The notes beneath the pieces were generated by a model. It saw only the letters and a program-made list of their open reading frames with translations, ran no database searches and was not told where the DNA came from. Of a stretch of DNA of 64,000 bases, positions 7,979 to 17,847 are shown one piece after another. The DNA is from Hymenobacter oligotrophus (lineage in GTDB: Bacteria > Bacteroidota > Bacteroidia > Cytophagales > Hymenobacteraceae), in the NCBI RefSeq assembly GCF_003574965.1, contig NZ_CP032317.1, forward strand, positions 3,348,001 through 3,412,000, read 5' to 3'. The position numbers and the translations under genes are program-made. Each line of letters starts with the position of its first letter. Position 1 is the first letter of the stretch.

Positions 7979-8566
7979 CTAGGGAAGCGGTTCTTCTTTG
8001 TATTGCTGGAAAAACAACTTTTTCAAACGCACGAGGCATTTGTACTTCTGGTTCTTGGCGTTGTCGGCGTTGGTATAGCCGTGTTCCGCCGTGAGTTCCT
8101 GCATGGACTTGTCGAGGAGGTAAAAGCCCTCCAGCAACGAGCGGCACGGCTCACCTAGGCGCAACAGCGCTTCGCTCATTACAGCGAATTGCTGATCGCG
8201 CTGTTCGGCTTCGGCCAGGTCGGCCTCGGCCCCCGTTTCGAGGTACGGTTCGTGGTCGTCGAGGCGGCCGCCGTAGCGGCCTTTCTCGGCCAACCGCTTC
8301 AGCCACAACCGGCGACACACGGCGTAGAGGTACGTTTTAATCTGGCAGCTCAGCTCGAGCGTGCCCTCGCGTACTTTCTCGTAAAACACCATCACGCCCT
8401 CCTGGTAAATGTCCTTGGCCTCGTCCTCGGTTCCGCTGTTGTGCGTTACCAAATGAATGACCATCGGCAGGTAGAGGCGGTACAGGTGTGCCAGTGCCCG
8501 GTCGTCGCCGCGGCGGATACCCGCCACCAGCTCCTCGTCGGTAATAGAAGGCTGTGCCTTGCCCAT
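7979..8566 (-). CDS. ECF-type RNA polymerase sigma factor
   Basis: 195 residues. Region 2 spans about 15-85: DDRALAHLYRLYLPMVIHLV and the core-binding EDEAKDIYQEGVMVFYEKV. Region 4 spans about 125-185: LLRLGEPCRSLLEGFYLLDKSMQELTAEHGYTNADNAKNQKYKCL, with a helix-turn-helix whose GYTNADNAKNQK stretch is typical of a Bacteroidota ECF subgroup. A linker with acidic residues lies between them. It is the first gene of a two-gene minus-strand unit with the membrane protease, the usual place for a cognate anti-sigma factor. ECF factors commonly drive their own operon; I could not define the target promoter. Confidence 0.93.
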   Translation of the reverse strand: MGKAQPSITDEELVAGIRRGDDRALAHLYRLYLPMVIHLVTHNSGTEDEAKDIYQEGVMVFYEKVREGTLELSCQIKTYLYAVCRRLWLKRLAEKGRYGGRLDDHEPYLETGAEADLAEAEQRDQQFAVMSEALLRLGEPCRSLLEGFYLLDKSMQELTAEHGYTNADNAKNQKYKCLVRLKKLFFQQYKEEPLP

Positions 8567-8705
8567 GCGCAGTTACTCGTTCTTAATACTTTGCCTCCGC
8601 TGCGGTAACCCAACAAATAAATTTTTTCTACCGATGGGTTACCTCTCTCGATCTGCGGTATGAAGGGCGTTTTTCAGACCCAACATTTTCAAACTTACCA
8701 CACAG

Positions 8706-8972
8706 ATGAAAAATCTGCTCAAAGTTGCCGCTCTGTTCGCTGTAGTTAGCCTCGCTTCGTGCGGCGGCGAGAAGGCTGCTGAGACCACCGAAGCTACCAC
8801 CACCACCGAAACCACCACGGCTGAGACCACGGCTCCTGCTGCTGATGCTACGGCTGCTCCGGCTGATTCGGCTGCTGCTGCTACCACCGAGGCTGGCGCT
8901 GCCACCACGACGGAAGCTGGTGCTGCTACCACCACCACGACCACCGAAGCTACCACCACTACCCAACAGTAG
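8706..8972 (+). CDS. Short Thr/Ala-rich lipoprotein
   Basis: 88 residues. Signal and lipobox VVSLASC (Cys19) followed by a mature part made almost only of Thr, Ala, Glu and a few Asp/Pro, in imperfect repeats of the kind TTEAGAATTTEAG. The repeats are also visible in the DNA (GGCTGGCGCTGCCACCAC and variants). No fold is expected; it may be a surface spacer or glycosylation substrate. Divergent from the ECF sigma gene across 139 bp, so the two promoters share this gap. A strong hairpin terminator follows. The repeat tract may vary in length between strains. Confidence 0.78.
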   Translation: MKNLLKVAALFAVVSLASCGGEKAAETTEATTTTETTTAETTAPAADATAAPADSAAAATTEAGAATTTEAGAATTTTTTEATTTTQQ

Positions 8973-9011
8973 TGCGGCCGGCCAGCCCAGCGCTGGCCCG
9001 CTAGCTTTCGG

Positions 9012-9051
9012 GCGGCCCGGTTTTCTCTGCGGAGAAAGCCGGGCCGCTTTT
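9012..9051 (+). terminator. Terminator of the Thr-rich lipoprotein gene
   Basis: 16-bp stem (9012-9027, 9032-9047) with one G-T pair, loop TGCG, then TTTTG. Confidence 0.82.
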
Positions 9052-9142
9052 GTTATCCAAAGGTGCTCATTCTCAATAGTCGAGCTGAGCATATCTCAAG
9101 TAGTTGTGTATCTTGGCCACCAGCACCAAGCATTGTTTGTTA

Positions 9143-9349
9143 ATGTCTGATCTGGTTACAGTGCCAAACGAGCCGAGCAATGCGCTGGCCAACCCCCACC
9201 ACACCAGCTGCCCCATTCTGGCCGATACCCTTGAGCACCGCGAAGAACCACAGGTGCTGCCCACCGCCAACGTGCTGCAAATAGGCAGCTACCTGGTGGG
9301 CGAGGCCCACGACCCGAAACTGTGCGGGCACCCGTATATCAGGTACTAA
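9143..9349 (+). CDS. Possible small protein of 68 residues
   Basis: Begins MSDLVTVPNEPSNALANP and ends GEAHDPKLCGHPYIRY. No signal peptide or known motif. In its favour are an ATG 27 bases after a weak -7-like TATCTTGG (9109-9116), G/C-rich third positions, and its place in a gap bounded by a terminator on the left and the convergent operon end on the right. Against it are its short length and overlapping open frames on the other strand. I cannot assign a function. Confidence 0.4.
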   Translation: MSDLVTVPNEPSNALANPHHTSCPILADTLEHREEPQVLPTANVLQIGSYLVGEAHDPKLCGHPYIRY

Positions 9350-9364
9350 TATTCCGCTGCGGGG

Positions 9365-11146
9365 CTAGCGTTTTTCATCGAGCCACAGCACACCCGCGGC
9401 CACTAGAAACAATGCGAAGAACCAGCCTGCAGGCCAAGGCTCGTGGCGCTGTTGCGGGAGCGAAGAAAAGGCCGCGCCGCCGCGCCATTGTTGCGCCGCC
9501 ACGTAGCGCTCGGCAGCTTGCGCGGCTAGCCAATCGCGCGGCGTATACACGTAGAAGGCGCCGGCAGCTTGCCCCGCAGCCTTAACGGTGTGCCAACCTG
9601 CGCTAGCAGGCCAGTAGCTGCCTTGCCACACAGCGCCCCGGTTGGGATGCTGACCTAAGGCTACCTGCACCGCGTTACCTTGGGCATCGAGCACGCGAGC
9701 CTGGCTCTGGCGAGCCGAGGTATACGTGGTGAGCCGCAGCTCGGCAGGCCGATGGGGTTGTGGCCAAGCTGCAGCTGCCCATTCGGCTGCGAGTTCGGCG
9801 GGGCGAGCGGCTGCGGTTAGCAGGCGGCTCCAGTAGCCGTCGTAGGTAGCGGTGGTGCCGGCTAGTTGCCACCGGTAGGTGTTGGCGGCGGTGCTCACCA
9901 CCACGGTGCCCCAACCCACGCGGTGGGCTGCTGCTACCACTTCGGTGGGCCGGGCGGACGTAATTAGCGGCTGCAGGCGCACCGAGGGGCGTAGCAAAGC
10001 AGGCAGTAGGGTTTGGCCGCTGCCCGTGGGCCAATGCAGTTGCTGCGGCCGCTCAGCCACTGCGGACGGGCGACTTTGCAAAGCAAACTGCGCCCGGCCC
10101 GGCAGGCTGCGCGGCAGTTCGGTTGGGGTGAGCAGCACCACGCCCAAGCCGTTGCTGGCTGCTGCACCTAGGGCCCGGGCCTCGGTACCCGAGAGGATAT
10201 TTAGCGCATCGGCATCGGCTACCAGCACATCGTGCGCGGCAAGCAGCGGGGCGGTCAGCTGACCCAGGCTTACCTGCGCGTGATTGATGAAATCGGTTTG
10301 CTGCAGCCCGCGGCCAACGCTTACGCGCAGCGCAACGTGGTGGCCTTGCTCGCCCAAACGGGTTTTCAGCAGGTTAAGCTCGAACGAAGGAGAACCGGCA
10401 AGCAGCAGCACGCGCAGCGGCCGAGCGGCTTCGACTTGGGTGGGTATCGGCTCGGCGGCCAGTAGTTTGCTGCCTTGCCGGGCCGAAAGCCGGGCAAGCA
10501 GCCGGCCAGCGCGGCGCGGTGTGTAGCTAAGCGAAAAAGCGCCGCTGCCCGAGTTTAGCTGCACCGAATCGCGCACGGCGCCGGCCTCCTCCAGGCGTAC
10601 CCACACCGGGCCTTTGCCTAGGTGATTGAAGCTGCCCTCGACGCGCAAGGCAGTGCCAAGCACCAATTTATCTGGCCAACTACCTGCGTTGAAACCGGTA
10701 GGGGCGTAGCCATGCGGTATCAGCTTTACCGATGCGGGCAACGTTGGCAAGTCGGCTTTGGGTAGCCCCACGCCCAGCACGTGCAGCTGCCGCACCTGCG
10801 GGTAAGCTTCGGGCAAAGCCGCCAACGACGACAAGCTAGCCGTGTCGGCGGCGGGGCTGCCCGTGCGGTAACGCAACACCGGTACCGGACCTAGGGCGCG
10901 CAGCAGGCGTTGCAAGGTATCGGGCTGGTAATGCTCGGTAAGTACAATGGCTGCATCGGGCGCTGCTACGGTTATGGTGCGCTGCGGCGGGTAGGCACTA
11001 AACCACAACGCTGCGGCGGCTACCAAGCCCGCCGCTAACCTGGCTATGCGGCGCCACCCCCGGTAGCGCAACGCTTGCCACCCGAGCAAGCCCGCCAGCA
11101 ACAGGCAAAGGAGAAGGTGCGCGTACGAAAGGGGCGTCGACATCAT
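9365..11146 (-). CDS. Large membrane protein, last gene of the MoxR/DUF58/BatA-type operon
   Basis: 593 residues. Two membrane helices at the N-terminus (about 9-26 and 33-50), a long periplasmic part, and a C-terminal helix ending in WLDEKR. The middle resembles the class 1 glutamine-amidotransferase-like fold found in such membrane proteins (PLRVLLLAGSPSFELNLLKTRL, then DVLVADADALNIL), with no obvious catalytic Cys-His-Glu set. The preceding part has beta-sandwich character. It lies 14 bp after the DUF4175 gene. Proteins at this operon position in Bacteroidota are uncharacterised; by context it probably works with the BatA-like and DUF4175 proteins at the inner membrane. Confidence 0.8.
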   Translation of the reverse strand: MMSTPLSYAHLLLCLLLAGLLGWQALRYRGWRRIARLAAGLVAAAALWFSAYPPQRTITVAAPDAAIVLTEHYQPDTLQRLLRALGPVPVLRYRTGSPAADTASLSSLAALPEAYPQVRQLHVLGVGLPKADLPTLPASVKLIPHGYAPTGFNAGSWPDKLVLGTALRVEGSFNHLGKGPVWVRLEEAGAVRDSVQLNSGSGAFSLSYTPRRAGRLLARLSARQGSKLLAAEPIPTQVEAARPLRVLLLAGSPSFELNLLKTRLGEQGHHVALRVSVGRGLQQTDFINHAQVSLGQLTAPLLAAHDVLVADADALNILSGTEARALGAAASNGLGVVLLTPTELPRSLPGRAQFALQSRPSAVAERPQQLHWPTGSGQTLLPALLRPSVRLQPLITSARPTEVVAAAHRVGWGTVVVSTAANTYRWQLAGTTATYDGYWSRLLTAAARPAELAAEWAAAAWPQPHRPAELRLTTYTSARQSQARVLDAQGNAVQVALGQHPNRGAVWQGSYWPASAGWHTVKAAGQAAGAFYVYTPRDWLAAQAAERYVAAQQWRGGAAFSSLPQQRHEPWPAGWFFALFLVAAGVLWLDEKR

Positions 11147-11160
11147 GCTAGTACAGCTGG

Positions 11161-13383
11161 CTAGCGGTTAAGCTCTTGAAAGTAACGGCGCGACATGGAG
11201 CCCACCGGCGGCCGCACCGGCGGCGCGCTGGGGGCGGGCAGCAGGTTGGTAAGGGCGCGCTCCACGGCCGCCAAATCGGCGGGGGCGGGTTGCTGGCCGA
11301 TGCGTACTTGCTGCAGCACTTGGCGCCAGGCGCGTAGCGTTGCCAGCGAGGCGCTGGGTTGGCTAAGCGCCGCTTGACCTAGCAAGGTGACGGCCGGTTG
11401 CAAGCGGCCTAGGTCGGCAGCGGTGGGGCGCTGGCCGGCGCGGTACGCGGCTATTTGCGCCAGCGCCGTGCGCACGGCCGGCTGCGTGGCCGGCGGTGTG
11501 CGTTGGGCTTGGCGGGTGGGTGGCTGCACCGCGCTTACATCGCCCGATAGGCGCTTTTCGGCCTCGGGTAGCGGCGGCAAATCGACGCCGGATTTGCGCA
11601 CGTACAGGCGGGTTTGCTGCTGCACTTCCTTCAGCAACCGCAGCGCGCGGTACTCAAACGGCAGGGCCTCGCTGAGCTGAGACAGGCGCAGGCGCAGCTC
11701 GGCTTCCCACATTTGGTTGAGCACGGCGCGCAGCTTGGTTTTTACCTGCGGCTCCAAAAAATCAGCGGTTTCTTCGTCCTCGTGCAAGTGCATGTAGGGT
11801 TGCGTCAGGGCTTCGGTGCTGGGCGCGCCTTCGCCGGCAATGGGCAGGTGCTCGTGGCCGTGGTCGTGCCCATCGTCGTCGCTGTGCTTCTCTTCCTCCT
11901 CTGCTTCGCCTTCTTCGGCAATGGGCGGGCGGGTGGAGGTTTCGGTGATGCCTTTTTCCGATTCTTCGCCCAAAAACTTGCCGTAGCGCAGGCGCAGCAT
12001 CTTCTGGTCGTCGCCTAGGTTGTTGGCGCGGCTTTGCAGCTCGGCAGCGGGCAGCTTGCGGCGCAGCGCTATCAGCTTTTCGGTATCGATGATGATCTGG
12101 CGCTGGCTGCGGAAGTAGGCCGGCATTTGGTTTACGCCCAACGAAATAGCAGCCGGGCCGCTGGTAGCGGCCGTGTCTTCCCACTGCACCAAGGCGGCGT
12201 CGGTGCGGGCGCGGTGGCCGGCGTTGTCCCAGGCCTCGGCGTACACGTACAGCTCGTCGCCGTAGGTGAGGCCCAAGGTGGGCAGGCGCAGCGTAACGCT
12301 GCCCGTGTGCTGGCGGGGTTTGTTGCCTAGGGCCGCGCTCAGGTCGCGGATGTGCTCCGTAAATTTCACGCCTTCGCCCGAGCCTTGGGCAGTAGTTACC
12401 ACTAGCCGGGCGCGGGTTAGGCCGTAATCATCCTGCAAGGCTACGCGCACGGCTACCTCAGGCCGGCGGCCGTACTCCACCAGCGTGTAAGGCTTCGGCG
12501 AAAGCATTTTGAGCGTAGGCGCGCGGTCGGGCACTACCTCAATGGCGTAATCCTCCGACTCTTGTCCCGCAAACCGCACGCGGTAAATCGTTGATTTGCT
12601 GATGCGAAACTCGGCCACGTATTGGTTGGGCTGACTAGCTGCCGCCCGGAACGACACCGGCCGCTGCCCCGCAACGAGCAGTTCCGAGGCCTTGGCGGGT
12701 TTATCGGTGCGCAGCGTCCAGCGAACGGTAGAGCCCTCGGGGCAGCGGAACGACAGCGCTTCGGGGGCAAAAACCGCTTGGCGCGTGTAAGCCGGCGGCA
12801 GCACCTGCACCGTGGTTGCGAGCAGGCGCGGCGCTGCAGGCGCTGGTGCCGCCTGGGCCGTGGCGGTCGGGAATTGCAGCTGCAGCCGCGGCGCAGTCGG
12901 TTGCGCCTGCGCTGCGGGCCACAGCCAAAGCGCTGCACCTAAGGCTGCCAGGCCGGCAGCTACGCCGGCCCTAGGTGCCCACGGCACGCGCAGCGCTGCG
13001 GGCAGCGGCAGGTGCACCAGGCGTTCGGCAATGCGTTCTTGTTGCAGGCGGGCCAAAAAGCCACTGGGTTCGGCTAGGAGCAGGCCGGTGCTGTCTTCCA
13101 GTTCCGGAAAACGCCGATCGAGGCGCTGCGCGAGGTGCGCCAAGCCGAAGCGCTGCAAGCGCCACAGTGCAACCGCCACCAACCCCAATACCGCTACCCC
13201 AACACCCAGCCACAGCGCGCGGCTTTGCGGCCAATGGTGCGCGGCGCCCAGCAAAGCCAGCAATGCGCCCGCGCCAAGTAAGCCAATCGAGAGAGCAGCG
13301 CGCCCTAGGTGCTGGCGCCGCACGCGGGCCAACTCGGCCTGCGCCTGCGCTACTTGCGAGTAGTGCTCCTGAACGGTGCTCAT
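11161..13383 (-). CDS. DUF4175-family membrane protein
   Basis: 740 residues. Two N-terminal membrane helices (about 29-46 and 54-71), a third near 138-158, then a long soluble part. Beta-rich segments (VQVLPPAYTRQAVF; YRVRFAGQESEDYAIEVVPDRAPTLKML; ALQDDYGLTRARLVV) match DUF4175 proteins of MoxR-linked operons. It then turns helical and carries an insert dense in Glu, Asp and His (DDDGHDHGHEHLP, near residue 510), which looks metal-binding. Its start overlaps the BatA-like gene by 4 bp (ATGA), indicating translational coupling. Function is unknown; by context it is part of an inner-membrane complex with the DUF58 and BatA-like proteins. Confidence 0.85.
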   Translation of the reverse strand: MSTVQEHYSQVAQAQAELARVRRQHLGRAALSIGLLGAGALLALLGAAHHWPQSRALWLGVGVAVLGLVAVALWRLQRFGLAHLAQRLDRRFPELEDSTGLLLAEPSGFLARLQQERIAERLVHLPLPAALRVPWAPRAGVAAGLAALGAALWLWPAAQAQPTAPRLQLQFPTATAQAAPAPAAPRLLATTVQVLPPAYTRQAVFAPEALSFRCPEGSTVRWTLRTDKPAKASELLVAGQRPVSFRAAASQPNQYVAEFRISKSTIYRVRFAGQESEDYAIEVVPDRAPTLKMLSPKPYTLVEYGRRPEVAVRVALQDDYGLTRARLVVTTAQGSGEGVKFTEHIRDLSAALGNKPRQHTGSVTLRLPTLGLTYGDELYVYAEAWDNAGHRARTDAALVQWEDTAATSGPAAISLGVNQMPAYFRSQRQIIIDTEKLIALRRKLPAAELQSRANNLGDDQKMLRLRYGKFLGEESEKGITETSTRPPIAEEGEAEEEEKHSDDDGHDHGHEHLPIAGEGAPSTEALTQPYMHLHEDEETADFLEPQVKTKLRAVLNQMWEAELRLRLSQLSEALPFEYRALRLLKEVQQQTRLYVRKSGVDLPPLPEAEKRLSGDVSAVQPPTRQAQRTPPATQPAVRTALAQIAAYRAGQRPTAADLGRLQPAVTLLGQAALSQPSASLATLRAWRQVLQQVRIGQQPAPADLAAVERALTNLLPAPSAPPVRPPVGSMSRRYFQELNR

Positions 13384-14930
13384 GCGGCTGTGGCGGTTGA
13401 GGTTCGACGACGCGCGAATAGCCGCTCAAGACCAAACAGTAGCCCGGCGGCTAGGGCTACCCACGGTTGCAAATCGGCGTAGCGGGTAGCGGGTTGTAGG
13501 TTTCTCTCGGGTGTGTCGGCCGAAGCGTGGGCCAGCACTTGCGCGGCGTCAAGCTGGCGAAAATCGTTGATGGCGCCTAGGTGCGCATCCGGAGTCATGA
13601 GGTTGAGCAGCACCTCGGGCAGCTGACCATCGGTAGGCAGACTGCTCCATTGCGGATGCACGCGCGTGAGCAGGCGGTACTCGGCCCCGCGGCCTGCTGG
13701 TTGGCGCACGAGCAATGGCTGCCCTGCGGCATCGCGCCACAGCACTTGGCTTCGGGCACCTAGGGGCGTAGCCACCGCGCGGCGGAAAAGCTGCGCCGCC
13801 GTGGCGTAAGCGCCCGGGCTGAAGCTGGTGGCTACTGCTTGTGCCTGCCTGCCGGCTGTTTGCAGCAGGTTAAGGCCTTGGTTTATCTGGGCACGCACGG
13901 CAGCCGGCGCCGGCGAGTTGCTCAGCCAGATAAGCCAATCAAGTGAGTCGGACGGGAGAGTTGAGCTTACCTGCAACTGCATGCCCGCCGGAAAAGCCGA
14001 CGCGGCCGCCCGCAGTGCTGCGCGTGCGTAGCGGGCGTCTTCGGTGTGGGTGCGCGCGTCGAAGTAAACGGCCACCCGCAGCGGCTTCTGAACAATTACG
14101 TTGGCTTGTGTGGCTGGCTTGGCCGAATCTGGCTGCTGCGGCTGCACCACATACCGGCGGCCTTGCTGCACCAATTGCATGGCCGGCAAGCCGGGCAGCG
14201 GTAGTGCGTGCGGCAGCTGTGCGGGCCAGGCCTGGCGGTAGTTGCGGAAGATGGTGCGCGTGTTGCTGCCGTAGCCAACTACTAGCCGAAGCGAATCGGG
14301 CACGGGGCGCACGGCCGCTTGCACCCACGCGCCGCTATCGGCGGCAGCCGGCACGGTTTGCCAGCGCACACGCGCCGGCAGCAGCGGGCGGGTACCCCGA
14401 AAGTGCTTGGCTTCGGCAGTGGTGTAGATGCGCAGCGGCCGGTTCGGAAAGCTGTCGGCGGCTTGGGCAGCACGGCCCCAATACCACTCCGAAGCAGCTT
14501 GCTGGGCTACCGCCGGAGCAGGCGCCTGCGGCAACGAGTCGGGCAGCAGCCGAAAACCAGCGCCTAGGTAACGCAGCTCGGCCCCGCTGCGGCGCAGCGA
14601 ATCGAGCGTGGGCAGCAGCAGTGGCCACGCGGGCGAGGCCAGCACGCCGGGGCTCAGCAGCACCTGCGGGCGCAGTGGCGGAGCGGGCTTGCTCCACCGA
14701 GGGCCGGCAATGGCTAGCCCCAACAGCCCTAGCAAAGCCAGGCGCAGCAGCAGCAAAGGCCACTGCGTGAGGTGCAGCTGCCGCATGCGGCGGTTGGCAC
14801 CCGGTGTAAGCCAGCGCAATGCGCCCACCGGTACCACCCGGCCGGGGCGCCGGTTCCAGAGGTGGATGGCCAGCGGCACCAGCAACCCGGCAAGGGCAAG
14901 CAAGGCAGCAGGATTGGCGAACGTGAGCAA
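13380..14930 (-). CDS. BatA-like membrane protein (aerotolerance regulator N-terminal domain)
   Basis: 516 residues. The N-terminus is the BatA N-terminal domain: FANPAALLALAGLLVPLAIH, WNRRPGRVVPVGALRWL, and a second helix LLLLRLALLGLLGLAIAGPRW (about 58-80). A long periplasmic region lacks a recognisable VWA MIDAS motif, and a C-terminal helix (WVALAAGLLFGLERLFARRR) anchors it again. The known Bat/MoxR systems are chaperone-like assemblies linked to envelope stress and metal insertion; the exact role here is unknown. It lies 62 bp after the DUF58 gene, with a CCTAGG hairpin in the gap, and overlaps the DUF4175 start. Confidence 0.85.
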   Translation of the reverse strand: MLTFANPAALLALAGLLVPLAIHLWNRRPGRVVPVGALRWLTPGANRRMRQLHLTQWPLLLLRLALLGLLGLAIAGPRWSKPAPPLRPQVLLSPGVLASPAWPLLLPTLDSLRRSGAELRYLGAGFRLLPDSLPQAPAPAVAQQAASEWYWGRAAQAADSFPNRPLRIYTTAEAKHFRGTRPLLPARVRWQTVPAAADSGAWVQAAVRPVPDSLRLVVGYGSNTRTIFRNYRQAWPAQLPHALPLPGLPAMQLVQQGRRYVVQPQQPDSAKPATQANVIVQKPLRVAVYFDARTHTEDARYARAALRAAASAFPAGMQLQVSSTLPSDSLDWLIWLSNSPAPAAVRAQINQGLNLLQTAGRQAQAVATSFSPGAYATAAQLFRRAVATPLGARSQVLWRDAAGQPLLVRQPAGRGAEYRLLTRVHPQWSSLPTDGQLPEVLLNLMTPDAHLGAINDFRQLDAAQVLAHASADTPERNLQPATRYADLQPWVALAAGLLFGLERLFARRRTSTATAA

Positions 14931-14964
14931 AGCAGGCGAAATAAGCAGGTAACAGACGGTAGAG

Positions 14965-14990
14965 CCCTAGGCAAGGATGCTTGCCTAGGG
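14965..14990 (-). other. Intra-operon hairpin with CCTAGG in both arms
   Basis: An 11-bp perfect stem (14965-14975 and 14980-14990) with loop GATG. Each arm holds a complete CCTAGG (14966 and 14984). It sits directly after the DUF58 stop and 35 bp before the BatA-like start. No T-run follows, so it could be an attenuator, an mRNA-processing or stability element, or simply two paired CCTAGG copies. Confidence 0.7.
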
Positions 14991-14992
14991 GG

Positions 14993-15874
14993 TCAGACGG
15001 GAGCACCCTGGCGGCGGCGCAGCACCTGCCGCAACGCTTGATCCGGTGGCTCGTCGGTAAGCAGGCGGAAGTAATCGAGGCCATGGCCGCGCACCGATTG
15101 TTCGGTGCGGCGCAACCAGTCTTCGAGCTGCCGTTGGTACTCGGGGCGCTGGGCAGGGTCGAGCTGCATGCGTTGGCCGGTTTCCAAGTCTTCGAGCGTA
15201 GCGGCATTGGGGTAATCCAGCGTCAGCTCGTTGGGCGCAAGCAGGTGCAGCACCACTACATCGCCGCCGGCTGCGCGCAAGTGCGTCAGGATTTGCTCCA
15301 GCTGCGAGCCTTCTTCCAGGTCGTACAAGTCGCTAACCACTACGGTTATCGTGGCGCCTTGCCGCCCAAACAGCGGCGCAAGGGTGGGCACGCCTGGCAA
15401 CGAGCCCGCGGCTTGCACGGCACCTAGGGCGTGGTAGAGGCGCTGCAGCTGGCCGGCGTCGGAGCGCGGCGGCACGGTTTGCAAGCCGGTAGCTTGCACG
15501 GCGTACAAGCCCACGGCATCGCCTTGCTGCTGCGCCACGTAGGCCAAGCCCGCCAGCAGCAGGCGCGCGTAATCAAGCTTGCTCACGCCGGCACTGTCGG
15601 GGTGGTTCATGGAGGCGCTGGCATCGAGCACCAGCCTTACAGTCAGGCGCGTATCCACATCCGACTCGCGAATGTAGTAACGGTCGGAGCGGGCGGCCAG
15701 GCGCCAGTCGAGGCGGCGCAGGTCGTCGCCGGGTTGGTAGGGGCGGTACTGGCTGAACTCCATACCTGCGCCGCGCCGGCGGCTGGGGTGCAGGCCAGCC
15801 TGCCCGCCCTCGGCAATCAGGCGGGCCACGAGGGGCAAGTTGCGCAGGGCAAGCAAGGCAGCGGCGTCGAGCAC
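14993..15874 (-). CDS. DUF58 domain protein (VWA-like)
   Basis: 293 residues from the GTG at 15874, which puts the N-terminus just before the family's usual first helix (LDAAALLALRNLPLVARLIA). The open frame continues upstream into moxR but has no start there that fits. DUF58 hallmarks: SRRRGAGMEFSQYRPYQPGD and DLRRLDWRLAARSDRYYIRE near residues 36-75. A VWA-type MIDAS motif DASAS follows (LVLDASASM, about 85). The protein is a partner of MoxR AAA+ ATPases. Spacing to moxR is 11 bp. No signal peptide is seen, so it is probably cytosolic or peripheral. Confidence 0.9.
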   Translation of the reverse strand: MLDAAALLALRNLPLVARLIAEGGQAGLHPSRRRGAGMEFSQYRPYQPGDDLRRLDWRLAARSDRYYIRESDVDTRLTVRLVLDASASMNHPDSAGVSKLDYARLLLAGLAYVAQQQGDAVGLYAVQATGLQTVPPRSDAGQLQRLYHALGAVQAAGSLPGVPTLAPLFGRQGATITVVVSDLYDLEEGSQLEQILTHLRAAGGDVVVLHLLAPNELTLDYPNAATLEDLETGQRMQLDPAQRPEYQRQLEDWLRRTEQSVRGHGLDYFRLLTDEPPDQALRQVLRRRQGAPV

Positions 15875-15885
15875 GGCAGCAGGGG

Positions 15886-16920
<1,035 letters not shown>

Positions 16921-16954
16921 TGGTGAGGGCAGGTTGATGGGCTAGCGGCGCGAG

Positions 16955-17617
16955 TTACGCCGTGAGGGCATACAGCAGAATATTGACGCCGAACTTGGTG
17001 TTGTCTTCGGCCAGAAAGCGTTTGTTGCGGAAGTCGTAGTCCCACTCGCAGCCGTAATCCTTGTTGGAATACAGCACCCCGATGCGGCCCTTTATTTCTA
17101 CGGCCTTGAGGTAGTCATGAATCAGGTCGTCGCCCCAGCCGTTCAGCTCAAAGGTGGTGGCCGGTGGCCCGTCCTTGAACTTGAAAAACTGCGAGTAGAT
17201 GGGGTGCGAGTTGGGCAGCTTTTTGAGGGCGCCGGCCCCAAAGCATTGGCGCATTTGCTCCTCAAACGAGCGGGCAAACAGCCCGTCGATGTCGTGGTTG
17301 CAGTCGTCGACGAACACAAAGCCGCCGTTGCGCACGTATTGCGTAAAGTTTTTCTTTTCGGCTGCCGTAAACTGCACCAGCCGGTGACCCGAGAGGTAGC
17401 AAAACGGGTAATTGAATAGCTCTGGCGAATCAAGAGCCACCACCTTCTCCTTGAGGTTCACCTTCACGGTGGTGTACTCGATAAGCGAGTGCAGCAGGTT
17501 GGCGGGCATGCGTTCGTCTACGGCATCCCAGTCGCCGGAACGGTAGCTGAGACGCACGAAGGTGAAAGGAGTGGGCACGGGAAGTAGTAACGCGGCGGGT
17601 ATTGCCGCCAATGACAC
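16955..17617 (-). CDS. DUF4159 domain protein
   Basis: 220 residues. The sequence FTFVRLSYRSGDWDAVDERMPANLL, then FNYPFCYLSGH and the glycine-rich strand RNGGFVFVDDCNHDIDG fit DUF4159, a Rossmann-like domain related to glutamine-amidotransferase folds and regularly encoded beside moxR and DUF58. The first 14 residues are hydrophobic (MSLAAIPAALLLPV), perhaps a short signal or anchor. It is the first gene of the six-gene minus-strand operon running to 9365 and lies 34 bp before moxR. The 230-bp gap upstream, shared with a divergent barrel gene, should hold the operon promoter. Function unknown. Confidence 0.87.
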   Translation of the reverse strand: MSLAAIPAALLLPVPTPFTFVRLSYRSGDWDAVDERMPANLLHSLIEYTTVKVNLKEKVVALDSPELFNYPFCYLSGHRLVQFTAAEKKNFTQYVRNGGFVFVDDCNHDIDGLFARSFEEQMRQCFGAGALKKLPNSHPIYSQFFKFKDGPPATTFELNGWGDDLIHDYLKAVEIKGRIGVLYSNKDYGCEWDYDFRNKRFLAEDNTKFGVNILLYALTA

Positions 17618-17847
17618 AAGCTAACCTAGGCAGGACGTACGGCCGCCTGCAACATTTTCGTTCTACAGCAGGCGCGGCCACCGGCAAAGTAACCATCCGA
17701 GGGCAAGCCCGAAAGCAAAATCGGCACAACTGCCGCCTGGGTGCCCGCGGCATCCTGCAATAGCCTGGGTTTTGTGCTAGTGTTCAGCCGCTTGGCGCAG
17801 TGCTGCGTACGTACACGAACTCTCTTCGCTCCGCTTACCTCACCGCT

